A stretch of 64,000 nucleotides of DNA, taken from the NCBI GenBank assembly GCA_001661515.1, contig LUVW01000022.1:376013-440012 (forward strand), read 5' to 3'. Positions 42,290 to 54,200 of the stretch are shown here, piece after piece (position 1 is the first letter of the stretch; each line of letters opens with the position of its first letter). The notes under the pieces were generated by a model. The model worked only from the letters and a program-made list of their open reading frames with translations, did no database searches and was not told the DNA's origin. Origin of the DNA: Capniomyces stellatus. Its lineage: Eukaryota > Kickxellomycota > Harpellomycetes > Harpellales > Legeriomycetaceae. The translations under genes were made by a program, and so were the position numbers.

Positions 42290-44937
42290 TTTAGTCTACT
42301 CTTCTCGCTTTTCTATTGTAGACTGTTACTTGAATTCGAGCGTTGACTTTTGATTAATAAATCAGCACTACTAATTAAACTCGCCAGCCAAGGTCAGAGT
42401 ATAAAGACAATACCAGTAAGGCAAGCAAAAAAAGAAAGAAATATCAGTTTATATTAGTTTTGGCTCAACCCCGAGTAGCTGAAATCCTGGTAACCAAAAC
42501 GTGTATCTTGAGCCAAGAATCGTTTGTTTGACTGAAAGTTATGTGTAATTAAAAAGATTGAGACCAGAATGTTGATAATTGATTATTGGTCTTGATAGTA
42601 AAAAGTTCAAGCCTGCACAAGAGTTTTTTTTTTATTCAAACTAAGCAACCCTGCCACTCCTTTTTATATGCTCATCCCTATGTTCTTTCTGTTACCTTTG
42701 TAAAATATCATGCGTTCTGAAATTAAAGGACTTGTGAGTTTATTGGTGCGAACTTTTGGAGTTTTTTTTTTATTGGCATTAATCTCTGGGGTTTAACTTC
42801 AATCTCTTTTCAATTCCCTAAACTAATCCCTTTTCTTCTTGAAATCAAGTCGATATTTTTTTTATTGAAGGGGTTCTAATATTATTATCGAACTATGCAT
42901 CTTACCAATTAAATAAACTTGCAAATAATATTGCGTTTACAGAGCACACCCCCCATTCGTCACCAACTACATCTACTACTTCTAGCTTGGCCAAGCTTGC
43001 CACCAAAGTCATTGTTAAAACGCCTTTACGTTCACTTTTTTTTCCACTGCCAATGCAATCATTTGACCTTTCAAAACTATATAGAGCGAAACCCAACTAC
43101 GAGAGAATTTGTATCGCAATGATTTCTGACTATCGAAATCCACTCTCTCTTTTTTTTATTATTACTGAAAATCAATCCATATCCACTCTTTCTTGGCACT
43201 TGATTTTGTTTACATTTGTAAAAAAAATAATAAAGGTTGTGACCTTCCTTGTTTTCATTCTCGTTTTGCTAAAACGCGAGTGAACTCAAGTCTGGTGTTA
43301 TTTGAGCTAACGATCATATTAGCCTGAATTGATACCATTGTACCTTTGTTTTATTGAAACTTCAATGAGGCTACTTTGATCAATAAAATGTGCAAACATA
43401 AAGCAATAATATTGATCGGTAGCCTTTTATTCTAATGTCTAGGTTAGTGGAGTTTTAGAGACTGTCAATGAACTTGATAGTCGTAAATATGCCAAGAGAA
43501 AAAAATATAAAAAAAATCAACGTTGTGCCGATTAAATGGGCTTCGAGATAGCATAAACATAATCCATTCAGACAAAACAATCTATCCGTCTTGACTTTGA
43601 TGTTCATTAAGATTTCAAGGTTTTCTCAGGCTTTAAGATTGTTGCAACCCGAGTGTAGAAAATACTTGCAAAGTTGTGTTATTACCATTTGGCGGCTTGA
43701 TTTTATTCTGTTTGGTGTTTGTTTGGGAGTCTATCAGACTTGGACTTGATATATAAACCGAAAAGTATGCTTTTAGGAATGCCTTTATGCAACTTGATGG
43801 GTTGTTTCTCGGTGTTGAAAAAGAAAAGAAAAATACTATGAGATATTATTATTATTGTTACTTAATTAAGGAATAGAACTCAAAATAAATATCCACAGCC
43901 ATTGGATATTTTTAACGCAAAACGCCATTTTCAAGGTGAAAACCGATAATTTAAACCAGTCAATTAAATTCTAGAATTACCAAAACGTTAAGGAATTATT
44001 AAGGCAAAATCGTAAAGTAAGCAAGTAAAAAGGCAAATAAAAAATATCAAAAAAACCCGAATTAAAAAAACGTCTATAAACCGACTATTAGAAAAGCACC
44101 TAATTATAAAGTTTTGGCCATACATTATTTATGAACTTACCAAACTGACAAATAGTTTATGAAAAGCAAAGCTTTGGAATGTTGTTTATATTTACTGACC
44201 AATAGTATCATCCCAAACCCAGTCCAAGCTCAAATTAAATTAAACCATAAATCAACTTCTGAACATTAGCTAATATGTTGTCAGCATGTATCCAATAGAA
44301 TCAGATGCAATTATTCATTTTTGCTGAATTAGGCGGTTTATTTTATGTTATTTTCTAAAATTTACCTTTTCTTTTTAAGCTTGGGAATCGGCCATTGGCT
44401 TTATAAACAGTTTAAATTATAGAATGGTTGGTGTAATAGCAAAACAACTCGCCTTGTAAAAAAGACGTCCCGCTACAGAATTGGTTGGAACTAGATTTGG
44501 TTTACTATATTACAAAAGATGATTGAATTTCAACAATAGTAGAGGTAAGACTTGCTTAATAAACGTTCAATTGAATGAAGGGTTTGATTTCAGTTTTTGT
44601 GGGCAAATTGTCAGTTTAGTCCTTTTAAAAGTGCTTTATCAGTTTGCAAATAAGGAATGTGAGTGTTTAGAGAATATTTAAAAACAACGAGTATTACTGT
44701 TTAAGCAGCAGGTTTTAGAGAAAATCAAGAAGCGATTTTTAATAACACTTTATATTTATAAAAATCAGTTCCATCCTGCTTAATAGTGTAAAGTCTAGTT
44801 AAATATATACTGCTGTCTCTACACAACCTGGAGCAAGCAACATTTCCATTTTAAATACCACCCGCACCACCCTAAGCTATATTCACATTAGCAAAGACCA
44901 AAGCTCGAAAACCCCCGCTGGATCATATTAGTACAAA
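42290..44937. other. 2.6 kb AT-rich spacer, no gene accepted
   Basis: Upstream of copy A of the phosphatase and upstream of the type II membrane protein gene. A 98-codon plus frame at 42987-43283 ends in hydrophobic, low-complexity residues and is not accepted. No RNA gene or repeat array recognised. Confidence 0.5.
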
Positions 44938-45735
44938 ATGGCAGTAGGCAAAACAGTTTATGTGGCTATCATTTCGGTCACAATTTTCACTTTTTCTTTA
45001 TTATTCTTTAACGAACTAACCAACACTTTATCAACACACGTTGTTAACAAAGTGAGCGAGAGCATCAAAGATAATAGGCAGTGGGAAAACAACCAGTACT
45101 TTTTACACAGCAATCATGGTCTCGAGGCCAGAAAGACCAGACTTAGAACTTCTAAAGAACAATGTCCTGAATTCGACAACAAACAAGACCGCTCCTGCAA
45201 AAAGACTACATTTTACACCTTGAGTAGCAGTCTGAAAAAAACCGATATTATCAGATCTTGGGATGAATATAATCCAATAGTGTATACATTTGATAAAACC
45301 GATGATGAAACTCTTGGACTTGACATAGAAGTGGACAAGAGAGAGCGCTATAGAGTGATAAATTTTGTTTGGTTGGGTCTATTTAAACATTTGCTTTCGA
45401 CCGACTTGGACACGGATTGTTTTGTTATGCTAGAAGAGCACGCAAGACTTGTAGATAAAGCTGGCTTTAAACAAGAGTTGGAAAAAGTAAAGGCGAGCAG
45501 AGCCGAAGTATACTCGTTTTATAACGAAGACGATCCAGAGGCAACAGCCGAATACAACTTTAGCTCAGGGGCACTATTCTACAGAAGAAGCTACTTTAGC
45601 AGATTCTCTGATCACTTGCTTCATAATGCATGGTCGCTGCCGCTAGATCAGCTACTATCAACCGACGCACATATGTGCAAATCTAGGAAGCCTTTTGTGA
45701 AGCTCGAGGGCAAGCCAAGATACGAGTACGACTAA
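44938..45735 (+). CDS. Type II membrane protein of unknown function, possibly glycosyltransferase-like
   Basis: 265 residues, single exon. One N-terminal transmembrane segment (residues about 7-28, VYVAIISVTIFTFSLLFFNE) is followed by a luminal domain with Cys at about 81 and 91. The core (FVWLGLFKHLL ... DTDCFVMLEEHARL, then EYNFSSGALFYRRSYFSRF and SLPLDQLL) resembles the acceptor-side half of small Golgi glycosyltransferases, where V-x-E-D-D is usual. Here the acidic pair reads E-E, so the assignment is only suggestive. It lies between the two phosphatase paralogues; AATAAAG at 45821 may be the poly(A) signal. Confidence 0.6.
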   Translation: MAVGKTVYVAIISVTIFTFSLLFFNELTNTLSTHVVNKVSESIKDNRQWENNQYFLHSNHGLEARKTRLRTSKEQCPEFDNKQDRSCKKTTFYTLSSSLKKTDIIRSWDEYNPIVYTFDKTDDETLGLDIEVDKRERYRVINFVWLGLFKHLLSTDLDTDCFVMLEEHARLVDKAGFKQELEKVKASRAEVYSFYNEDDPEATAEYNFSSGALFYRRSYFSRFSDHLLHNAWSLPLDQLLSTDAHMCKSRKPFVKLEGKPRYEYD

Positions 45736-47617
45736 TTTTGGATGTGTTCACCTGGGTTGCCTTGATTGAAGTTTGGTTTAGACCCATTTGGTTATTTTGA
45801 CATGATTTCAATTCAATTAAAATAAAGTTATTATTTAAATAAAAAAAATATTAAAAAAAATAATTAGCTTTAAGCATAACCACAACGCACCACTACCAAT
45901 TCATTGAAAGATATGTTTTTATAAGCATGAAAGTTCATGTCGTACATTTACCTTTTGAGTCTTGGTTGTTGACTTGCAATAAAAAGAAAATAGGCTGCTG
46001 TGTACTCGCACCGCCCAAGTGTTTCAGGAACTTTACAAGCAGCTCAATCAGAGCGATTTTTACCAGAACTATGTTACGAACCACCCATCACTGTTGCTGC
46101 TTTTATTTTATTATACTTTATTTTGCTACTATGTAAGGAAGTTTGGTTACCAATTTTTTACTTTCTTCTTCAATACTATCATTATTATGTGTTGATACTA
46201 CAAAATGCTGGAAACTACTCGTTTATTACGATCTCGTAGAGTAAAAGGCGCGCCAGGTGATTGTGGTTTGTTGTTTTCGATGAGTGTTGTTTGTGATGCT
46301 GTTATATGCATCATTATAAAATTGGCTCAGCGTTGTTACTTGGAATATAATACACTTGGTGACACATGTATAATCCATTAGCAAACATCTATGACTATAA
46401 CGTTCGCTTTTTTTTTTGCAAGTGGCTTCAAGTCTTTTTTTTTAATTTAAAAAAAGTAGATATAGATAAGCAAGCTATACTGGGTCCAATTGTTTTGAGT
46501 ATCCCCGCGAATAGCTTTTATTAATGCACCAAAATCTGTTTATTTGCACGAGTTGTTTTAACCCACGCTGTTTTTACCAAATAGATTTGCTTTTACCAAA
46601 AAAAAGCATCAATAAAATAAAAAGATTTGATGATTAGCTTTAAGATTGTTTTGCTACTCGTTCCAGAAAGCTCGGTTCGTGAAGTGCAAAAATAAGTGTC
46701 AAAAATACAAAAAAGTGTATATGAGTACTTTTATTCGAAATGTCTAGTCTCGTCTGTACGAATCTAGAAAGTGGAAAATAAAATGGCGAGCATGGTTGCT
46801 TATTACGGGAGTCTCGTTCATATTCTACTTGTAACAATGAAAAATATGACAGGCGCAACTAGCAAATGAGGCGATGTTTTGGCTCATGAAGTAAACTAAT
46901 GGATTACATTGTGATAATCAAGTTATTTGTCAGCATTGTTAAAGAACCTTTCACTATAATTAAGAACAAGTAGTATTATTAGTGAAAATAAGAACAAGCA
47001 CTATTATCAATAAAAATATGAACAATTGTTTCAATAATAAAATAAAAAACAAAAACAAGTACTCAAAATGGAGATGTTAGGGTTCAATTAAAAAATCGGG
47101 GACTAGGCTTGGAAGTTTGATCATTCTAGCCAATACTATAATATGTCGGCATTTAATATTCAGACAATCAAGTGTGTAATCAGTTATGCTTCGAAAATTT
47201 AAACAAGTTACATTTGGTTCTTAGGTTGCAAATCACAATTTGGAGACATCTACAGTGAGTTGGATGAGTTGCAAAAATACGGATGCTTGAATCGAGTACT
47301 GAAGACTCGGCTATAATAGCTTAATCTTGATTTTGTAGTAGAAAAAGAAAAAAAAAAATACCAAAATTGGTGTTTAAAGCTTTATATTAGCTAAACAGTC
47401 CAGGAATATCTTTCTTTAGTAATTACAGATTAAAGTTTACCAAAAAAATAATAGTCGCAATATAAATCTCGACTTTGATTTATTTAAATATACATTTTGT
47501 TAGTTTGGTCATAAATCAAAACAGCAACAGCAACAACAACAACAGGAACAAAAAAAGTAAAGTTGGTTCCATATACTGAAGCGAGCACCAATAAAGAAGA
47601 AAAGGTATTGATAAAAC
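45736..47617. other. 1.9 kb AT-rich spacer
   Basis: No convincing gene. Two to three diverged copies of a roughly 35-bp unit (aagaacaag-tattatta...aaaataagaac) lie at about 46960-47030. The stretch of CAG/CAA triplets at 47520-47550 is just upstream of phosphatase copy B. Confidence 0.5.
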
Positions 47618-49453
47618 ATGGATTTCCCAGTAATCAACAAGGATAAGTTGAAGGAGAAGCTAAAGCATATACACCATGGTAATGATAAGGAAACAACAAC
47701 CGGGCTGTATGCTGGTAACGAGTATAAGTCAAATGTCAAGGAAGATTACGAGTATTACACGCATTTTGATAGCGAGGGAGTCCCGGTTGTAAAAGTGAGA
47801 GAGGATGGAATTCTTGGACCCAGCGTCATGTTTGTGAACACAGACTTAGTTAAGACAGAGTGGCAGGGCAGTGTTATGCTGTTGGTACCCGAGACGTACC
47901 AAGAACCCACAGTCACATTTTTGGATGGTATCACAAATGACTCATATTCAGGAATACCAGTTATTATTGGAAATTTCGAAAGGTCAGTCTTTTATCGTTA
48001 CGACGTTTCAATTCCGATTGATGAAAACGCAGAGAAAAAAATCACTTACAACATCAGTGGCACTGCGGAAACGTACGATTTTACAATACCAAGCAAAAAA
48101 GGGCCATGGAGGTGGACTTTTACGTCATGCAACGGGTGGTCATCAAATGTATCCGACAAGGCAAAAGAAGAGCTGGGAGGGGACAACGTTTTGTGGGACA
48201 ATATGCTGGACATACACAAGCAAAAGCCGTACCATGTTATGATTGGAGGAGGCGACCAACTGTATTCAGACAAGCTCTGGAGCACACATATATGGCACGA
48301 GTTTACAAGCTCCAACAAGTCGCTGAGAGAAGATTTTCCTTACACCAAAGAAATGGAGTACTACACAAGCAACTTTTACTTTACCCACTATGTTAAATGT
48401 TTCTTTTACACTAGCAGGTTTACCAAAGCAATGACTACAATACCGTTTACATTCATTATTGACGATCATGACATCTTTGACGGATGGGGCTCTTACCCAA
48501 AAGACCTACAAAACTCCAAAGTTTTCAAGGGAATCAAGATGAACGCATTCAAGTTTTTTGCACTATTCCAAGCACACACAAACGAATACATTTCAAGAAG
48601 CCAAGGGTACTTTGGGGATACCGGATTCAGCTTTTTAAAGAATTTTGGATCACACACAGCGGTTCTGGGAATAGATACAAGATATGAGCGTAACTTGGAC
48701 CAAATAGTTTCCAAGGGAACGTACGACCAGGTGTTTGAGAGGCTCAACAATCTTTCTCCTACTACCAAACATCTTTTGGTTGTGCTGGGTGTTCCTATAG
48801 TGTACCCAAGGCTGACATACGTAGAAAGCGCGATGAGTATTATGAGCAAGGCGGGCATAACCAAGCTACGAATTTTCCAAAAAGACGGTGCATTTGCGAA
48901 GCTTACAAACGATTTTGGAGAACCTGAGTTGCTGGACGACCTTAACGATCATTGGACGGCAAGTAACCACATGGAAGAAAGATTGAAGTTAGTAACAGAA
49001 CTGCAAGAAGTGTCAAAAGCAAAGCAGGTAAGAGTCACGTTTGTAGCAGGCGATGTGCACTGTTGCGGAGTGGGGTACTTTGCATCAAGCAAACCAGAGT
49101 TGCCAGAGTCTCAAGATTTCAGAAAGATGTCGCAGATTATTTCGTCAGCAATTGTGAATGTGCCGCCGCCAAATGCGGTTATCAGGCTGGTTCATTTGTC
49201 ATCAAAGAAATACAAAGTCGATGCACACACACAGGAGAACATGGTTGATCTGTTCCAACACGATGTGAATGGAAAAAAGCCACGCAACAACAACAAAAAG
49301 CTGCTTGGAAGACGGAACTATGCCTCCTTTGAGGAAAGGCTGGACAACGGAGACTTGGTGGTTAACATTAATGTTCAAAATGAAACAAACGATGGGTCAG
49401 TGCCGTATGAGTACATCATCGGACCATTGATGCCAGGTAGTGTGGCCGAATAA
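47618..49453 (+). CDS. PhoD-like phosphatase, copy B
   Basis: 611 residues, single exon, start MDFPVINKDKL after taaaacATGG. It aligns with copy A over its whole length without large gaps: DGILGPSVMFVNTDLVKTEW, WRWTFTSCNGWSSNVSDKAK, IGGGDQLYSDKLW (about 208), FIIDDHDIFDGWGSYPKDL (about 282), LGIDTRYERNL, GVPIVYPRLTYVES, FVAGDVHCCGVG (about 477) and KLLGRRNYASFEE. All core acidic and histidine residues seen in copy A are kept, so both copies should be active. Divergent sequence outside the motifs indicates the duplication is not very recent. No signal peptide; substrate unknown. Confidence 0.88.
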   Translation: MDFPVINKDKLKEKLKHIHHGNDKETTTGLYAGNEYKSNVKEDYEYYTHFDSEGVPVVKVREDGILGPSVMFVNTDLVKTEWQGSVMLLVPETYQEPTVTFLDGITNDSYSGIPVIIGNFERSVFYRYDVSIPIDENAEKKITYNISGTAETYDFTIPSKKGPWRWTFTSCNGWSSNVSDKAKEELGGDNVLWDNMLDIHKQKPYHVMIGGGDQLYSDKLWSTHIWHEFTSSNKSLREDFPYTKEMEYYTSNFYFTHYVKCFFYTSRFTKAMTTIPFTFIIDDHDIFDGWGSYPKDLQNSKVFKGIKMNAFKFFALFQAHTNEYISRSQGYFGDTGFSFLKNFGSHTAVLGIDTRYERNLDQIVSKGTYDQVFERLNNLSPTTKHLLVVLGVPIVYPRLTYVESAMSIMSKAGITKLRIFQKDGAFAKLTNDFGEPELLDDLNDHWTASNHMEERLKLVTELQEVSKAKQVRVTFVAGDVHCCGVGYFASSKPELPESQDFRKMSQIISSAIVNVPPPNAVIRLVHLSSKKYKVDAHTQENMVDLFQHDVNGKKPRNNNKKLLGRRNYASFEERLDNGDLVVNINVQNETNDGSVPYEYIIGPLMPGSVAE

Positions 49454-50017
49454 GATGTTTTCTCTTTATGGTTTAGTTACTATTTTAGGTTTAGCTTTCT
49501 ATTATTTATTTAAATATCCTGTCTTTTTTTTATGGATTGTTTTTATATTTTTATATTTTTTTACTTTTTACTTTCAACAGGTTTTTTAATCTCTGGTTTT
49601 ATAAATGGCTAACACCAACTAATTTGATTTGATTGTTACGATTTATTGGCAACAGAATCAACACAACAAAACGTACAAGAATAAACCTAATTTCAAGTAA
49701 TTGCTGACAAATTTCGAATAGCCCAAAATTAATTTGATAGAAATGTTGGATTTTGGATTTTTTTGAAAAGAAAAGAAAGAGTAACATTTCAACAATGAAA
49801 AAAAAAGAGTAAACACGTTTCTACAAACTTTATTTTCACAACTAAAAAAGCAATAAACCCAAAGCCAAGATTCATAAAGGCAGCAATTCTACAATAAAAG
49901 TGAACTTGGGGGTTCAGGAAAGATAAAGGCCTAGAAGCGCGCATATAATATACTCGGAGCTCGGCCAAGCAGGGTGCTCAAGCTTTTCTAAACATCAATA
50001 TCGAGTCACGTATTAAA
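49454..50017. other. Spacer carrying a dispersed 37-bp repeat
   Basis: AT-rich 3' flank of phosphatase copy B and promoter of the ChaC gene. Bases 49642-49678 match 62026-62062 at 34 of 37 positions (see the separate repeat entries). Confidence 0.6.
49642..49678. repeat. Dispersed 37-bp repeat, copy 1
   Basis: Starts tttattggcaacagaatcaa; three mismatches to the copy at 62026-62062. On the minus strand it contains TGTTGATTCTGTTGCCAATA. Confidence 0.7.
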
Positions 50018-50864
50018 ATGAGCGAAATTTCGAGCCAAAGCAGCGAGTACAAAGATGGGGTGTGGATATTTGGATATGGGAGTTTGATATGGAAAGTTGA
50101 TTTCCCAATTGAAGATCAGTAAGCGGCTGTTTCCTGTTACTTTACTTTATACACTGCTAAAACATGAACAACGTAAAAATGAGGTAGAGTTAAAGCAAAT
50201 GGAATTGAGTATAGGTGGTTTTGTTGATATATATATATATATATGCTGGTTTTATAGGAGGTTTGGGTATATTAAAGGATATGTCCGCAGATTTTGGCAA
50301 AAGAGCCATGACCACAGAGGGACACCTGAGAAGCCAGGGTTTGTGGTGACACTGATAGAGTACGAGGAGTGGGTGGAAATGAATGATAATGAACATAACT
50401 CGATACCAAGGAATAGGGAGGAGGCGATATGCTGGGGAATGGCGTATAAAATCAAAAGTGGCGAGGAGAAATCTGTTCTTGAACATTTGGATTTCCGAGA
50501 AAAAGATGGGTACTCGATCCACAAGGTGCAGATATTTGGGCATAAAGGGGGCAAGTCGGGCGGGGGAACATCAGAAGATTTAGGTTTGGATGGCAACAGA
50601 GGTATACAGACAGATGGGAGTGCCACAGTGTTGGTCCCTAGCGCGATAGCGTATATAGGCAAGACAGACAATTCGTCGTTTGCAGGGCCGCAGAAGAAGG
50701 ATCACGTAGCCAAGACAATACATTGTACAGTAGGGCCTAGTGGCAGCAACAAAGAGTACTTGCTGAATCTGTGTAAGGCGCTGCGTGACTTGTCGTCAGA
50801 TGCCATTGACGAGCATTTGTTAGACCTAGAGTCGATTATTCTTGAAATAGATAGGGATAGCTAG
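50018..50864 (+). CDS. GCG1: Glutathione-specific gamma-glutamylcyclotransferase (ChaC/Gcg1), two exons
   Basis: Cleaves glutathione to 5-oxoproline and Cys-Gly in the cytosol. Exon 1 50018-50118, intron 50119-50257 (GTAAGC...TATAG, containing a (TA)n run), exon 2 50258-50864; 235 residues. Signatures: [19 protein letters not shown] (substrate-binding Y-G-S-L), [46 protein letters not shown] with the catalytic Glu, [19 protein letters not shown] and a terminal DEHLLDLE. Two stretches are longer than in human CHAC2: an acidic loop after VTLIEYEEW and a Gly-rich loop (about residues 150-182, [20 protein letters not shown]). Both are at surface-loop positions. Confidence 0.94.
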
Positions 50865-51252
50865 CTTACCAAAAGTCAAATTTAACAGTTTTGTGGTAAA
50901 ATTTAGTTTGACCGGAATAAATAGGAGTAGCAAGATGATGATAGCCAGTCATATTTGGGGAAAATCGAATTCAATTTAATAGCGAAAATTATAGTCAACA
51001 ATTTAAAACACTGTGAATTTAATGAGCCAGTGGATTAGGGGGGGGGGGGGGGNNNNNNNNNNNNNNGGGGGGGGGGGGGTGTGTAATGTTCTAAAAGTGA
51101 GCAACGGGGTGTATGTTCGCAGTAATGATTGATTGAAAATAAAGTAAAATATAAATGCACTAAAGGAAAGATGTGGCATAAAAGTACAAGATGAGTCCAG
51201 TAAATAGATGGCATCAAAGAAATAAATGTAAAGTAGGAGAAATGGCGATTGA
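50865..51252. other. Convergent spacer with a G-tract gap
   Basis: AT-rich except for 15 G (51038-51052), 14 N (51053-51066) and 13 G (51067-51079), i.e. an unresolved poly(G) tract. No gene. Confidence 0.8.
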
Positions 51253-54200
51253 TTATTTTGATTTAAGACGAGTAGACTTGCGTGTAGCAACAGGGAATTT
51301 GGGCATTGTCAAGGGCTTGGGTTTAGGTTTAGACTTTGTTTTGGGTTTGGGTTTAGACTCTGTTTTGGGTTTAGGTTTAGATTTAGTTTTAGGTATGGGT
51401 TTAGGTTTAGATATGGGTTTAGGTATAGGCTTGGTCTTAGGTATGGATTTAGTTTTTGATGTTGATCTTGATTTTGGCGATATTTTTGTGCCAAAAGTTT
51501 CACTTGGATTGTAGCCGAGATCAGGATCAAGAAAAGAGCCGGAATCAGAGTTAGACCCAGACCCAGAGCCAGAATCGGGCCTGGGCCTAGAATCCAAATC
51601 TGAAACTGAATCCAGATCTGAACCCAAATCCGAGTTTGAGTTTGAGTTTGAGTTTGAGTTTGAGTTTGAGTTTGAAGCTGAATAGAGATTGGTTTTGGGA
51701 AAATGTTTTTGTGGAGTTGGAGTTAGGGGATGTTCGCCGTACTGATCAGAGTCAAGCTCAGACAAGGAATCTGAGCGGGAAGAGAAATTGAGAAGACTTG
51801 TGATTGTGCCTGGGATCTTGGCAGTAGTTTGGATTTGGGTATTGCTTTGGATTTGGGATTCGTTTGGTTGGGCAGTTGAAGAATGAGGATTGTTGGTTGG
51901 GATTGGGTTGGAGCTGGAAAGGGACCGAAAACTAACAGCGTTGGAGTCTGGGTTTACGGTAGAGTTAGCATGTCTAACTTGATGAGCATCAACACTAAGG
52001 CTGAGACTGAGACTGTGACAGAGACTGAGGCTGAGGCTAGTGTTATCATCGTTATCATTATCGTTATCGTTATCATAGTCACAGTTATAATCATCACCAA
52101 CACGACTACCAACACGACTACCTTCAACTTGATACCCAAGCTCATCAAACGTACCATGACCAGTTTGGGGTTCAGAATCGTCGAGATAATCTGGATAGCG
52201 GTTGGAGGTGGGGCAGTTGGGTTGTTTTGGGGGAAGGTGGGGTTTATCAAGAGCGTTGCTTCGTCTGCGCATGGTGATGCCAAGAACACCGCGACGTTTG
52301 TTGATGTTTTCGGGCAGAAAGTTGCAGTTGGCGGCTGTGGAGTTGCTAGTACCAGAAGTGGTAGGAACAATTCCCAGCAGATTCAGGTTGGGAGCGCTGT
52401 ACTCTGAGCAACCGATGGCTGAGTTGAATAGTGCGGATGAAGACAGCGGCCTGAAGAACGACTGGGAAATCGCACTGGCCATTGGGGGCAGTCTGGCTAG
52501 TGCTGTTGCAATCCCAACAGTGTTCCTAACCCTTGTAGTCCTTCGCAGCCCCAATGACTTTGTCACACCCGATATTGTTCTTGGCATGGATGAAGCTGTA
52601 CTTGTGTTCGTATTGATGTTGCTGCTGGAGTTGGCGTTAGAATTGACGTTAGAATTGACGTTGGTTTGTAATGGCAAGTTGGCTGATTTCAAGTGTTGGT
52701 AATGTTTAGGAGTTGATATGAGTGAAGGCGTTGGGTGAATTACTTGTGGTTGTGGGCCAGAAACCATGTTTAGTTCCGGCAGTTCCTGGAGCACAGTTGG
52801 TGGCTTTGTAGCTATGTTCAGGCCGGGGTTTGGTGTAAGTGAACAGTAGCTATTTTCTCCAGCCGAGTTCCTCGCATCTAAAATCACCCCTGAGCCATTG
52901 TCAAAAAGCCCAACCTTATCCAAACCAGACATGTCGGTTCTAACTGGCACCAATTTGGACGGAGATCCAGCTTGCATTTCGGCATTGACAAGAACTTGGC
53001 TTTCAATCATAGGTGTGACTGGCTGTGACTGAGGGAACAGGTTCGAGGTTCCCGAGTCGGGCTCAGACTCGTAATTTGGTTTAGAATCAATTTCAAGTTC
53101 ATCAGAGCAACTACCGCTATCTTTACATTCACCTTTATCGTTGCCTTGGCTGTTGCTTCCATCATTGTCTTTAGCTTGAGCCTTGGTTTTACTGTCCAGT
53201 CTGGGATTAGTTGGCAAATCAGGATGGGTTGGAAGCGAGTTTGAAAACAGCAAGTTTCTAGTGCCTAAATACAAAAAATCCGAGTTTGTTCTTTTCGAAT
53301 CAAAAGCTGAAGTTTGATTGAGGCTTCCTGTGTTTTTGCTTTTGCTTTTGCTTTTGCTTTTGCTTTTGCTTTTGCTTTTGCTTTTGTTTGCTGCTGTTCT
53401 TTGTACACATATCTCGTACTCTTGATCACCATCATAATCTTCTTCAGCATCGTACTCTTCCATAGCAATCTTTGGACTTTCTCTGATATTTTGCGGTTCA
53501 TTGTAAGCTGTCATCAATGGACTTGACTTGACCTTGTTCAACATCATGTCATTTAAACTCATGCTCAACTTTTGCACGTTTTCGTTTTCGTTTTCGTTTT
53601 CTTGTTCAATTTCATTCTCATTAGCGCTTTCCATATCTGTATACTCTGTCTGTTGAGTCAGTTCTGTCTCTTCGCTTTCCACTCCATTGGCCAACTTATC
53701 CAGACCCAGCTTCGACACTAGCTGGCCACTCACCAGTATTATTTGTGCGTTGAACACCTTGATTGGCTTTAGCTTTGGAAAATATTCTGTTCTTTCCTCG
53801 TCTGAATCAACAAGCTGACTAAACTGCAAAGCGTCGTGACTCGTCTGCATTTTTATGTCTCCTGCACTCTCGTGTCCACTCTTATCTCCACTATTATTTC
53901 CACAGCCTTTTTTGTTTCTGTTTGTCATCAAAAGCCTCGTGTTTGGCATTGACCTCATCGTTACTGTTTTTGCTCCTACTATCTGCAGCGCCTCTGGTTC
54001 CGAAAACTGAGAAAGGTCCTCGTTTTTAATATTCAAGTCTGCAATTCCTTTATTTACGTCTCTGCTTGTGCCCACATATCCTTTTCTAGCATTGTTATCG
54101 TCCACGCCTGCCATACTACCACGTCCACCATTGTAGCCATCGCTATTACAGCACAGTTCCTGCTCGCTTCCAAGGTCGTGCCCAGACTCAATTCCCGACT

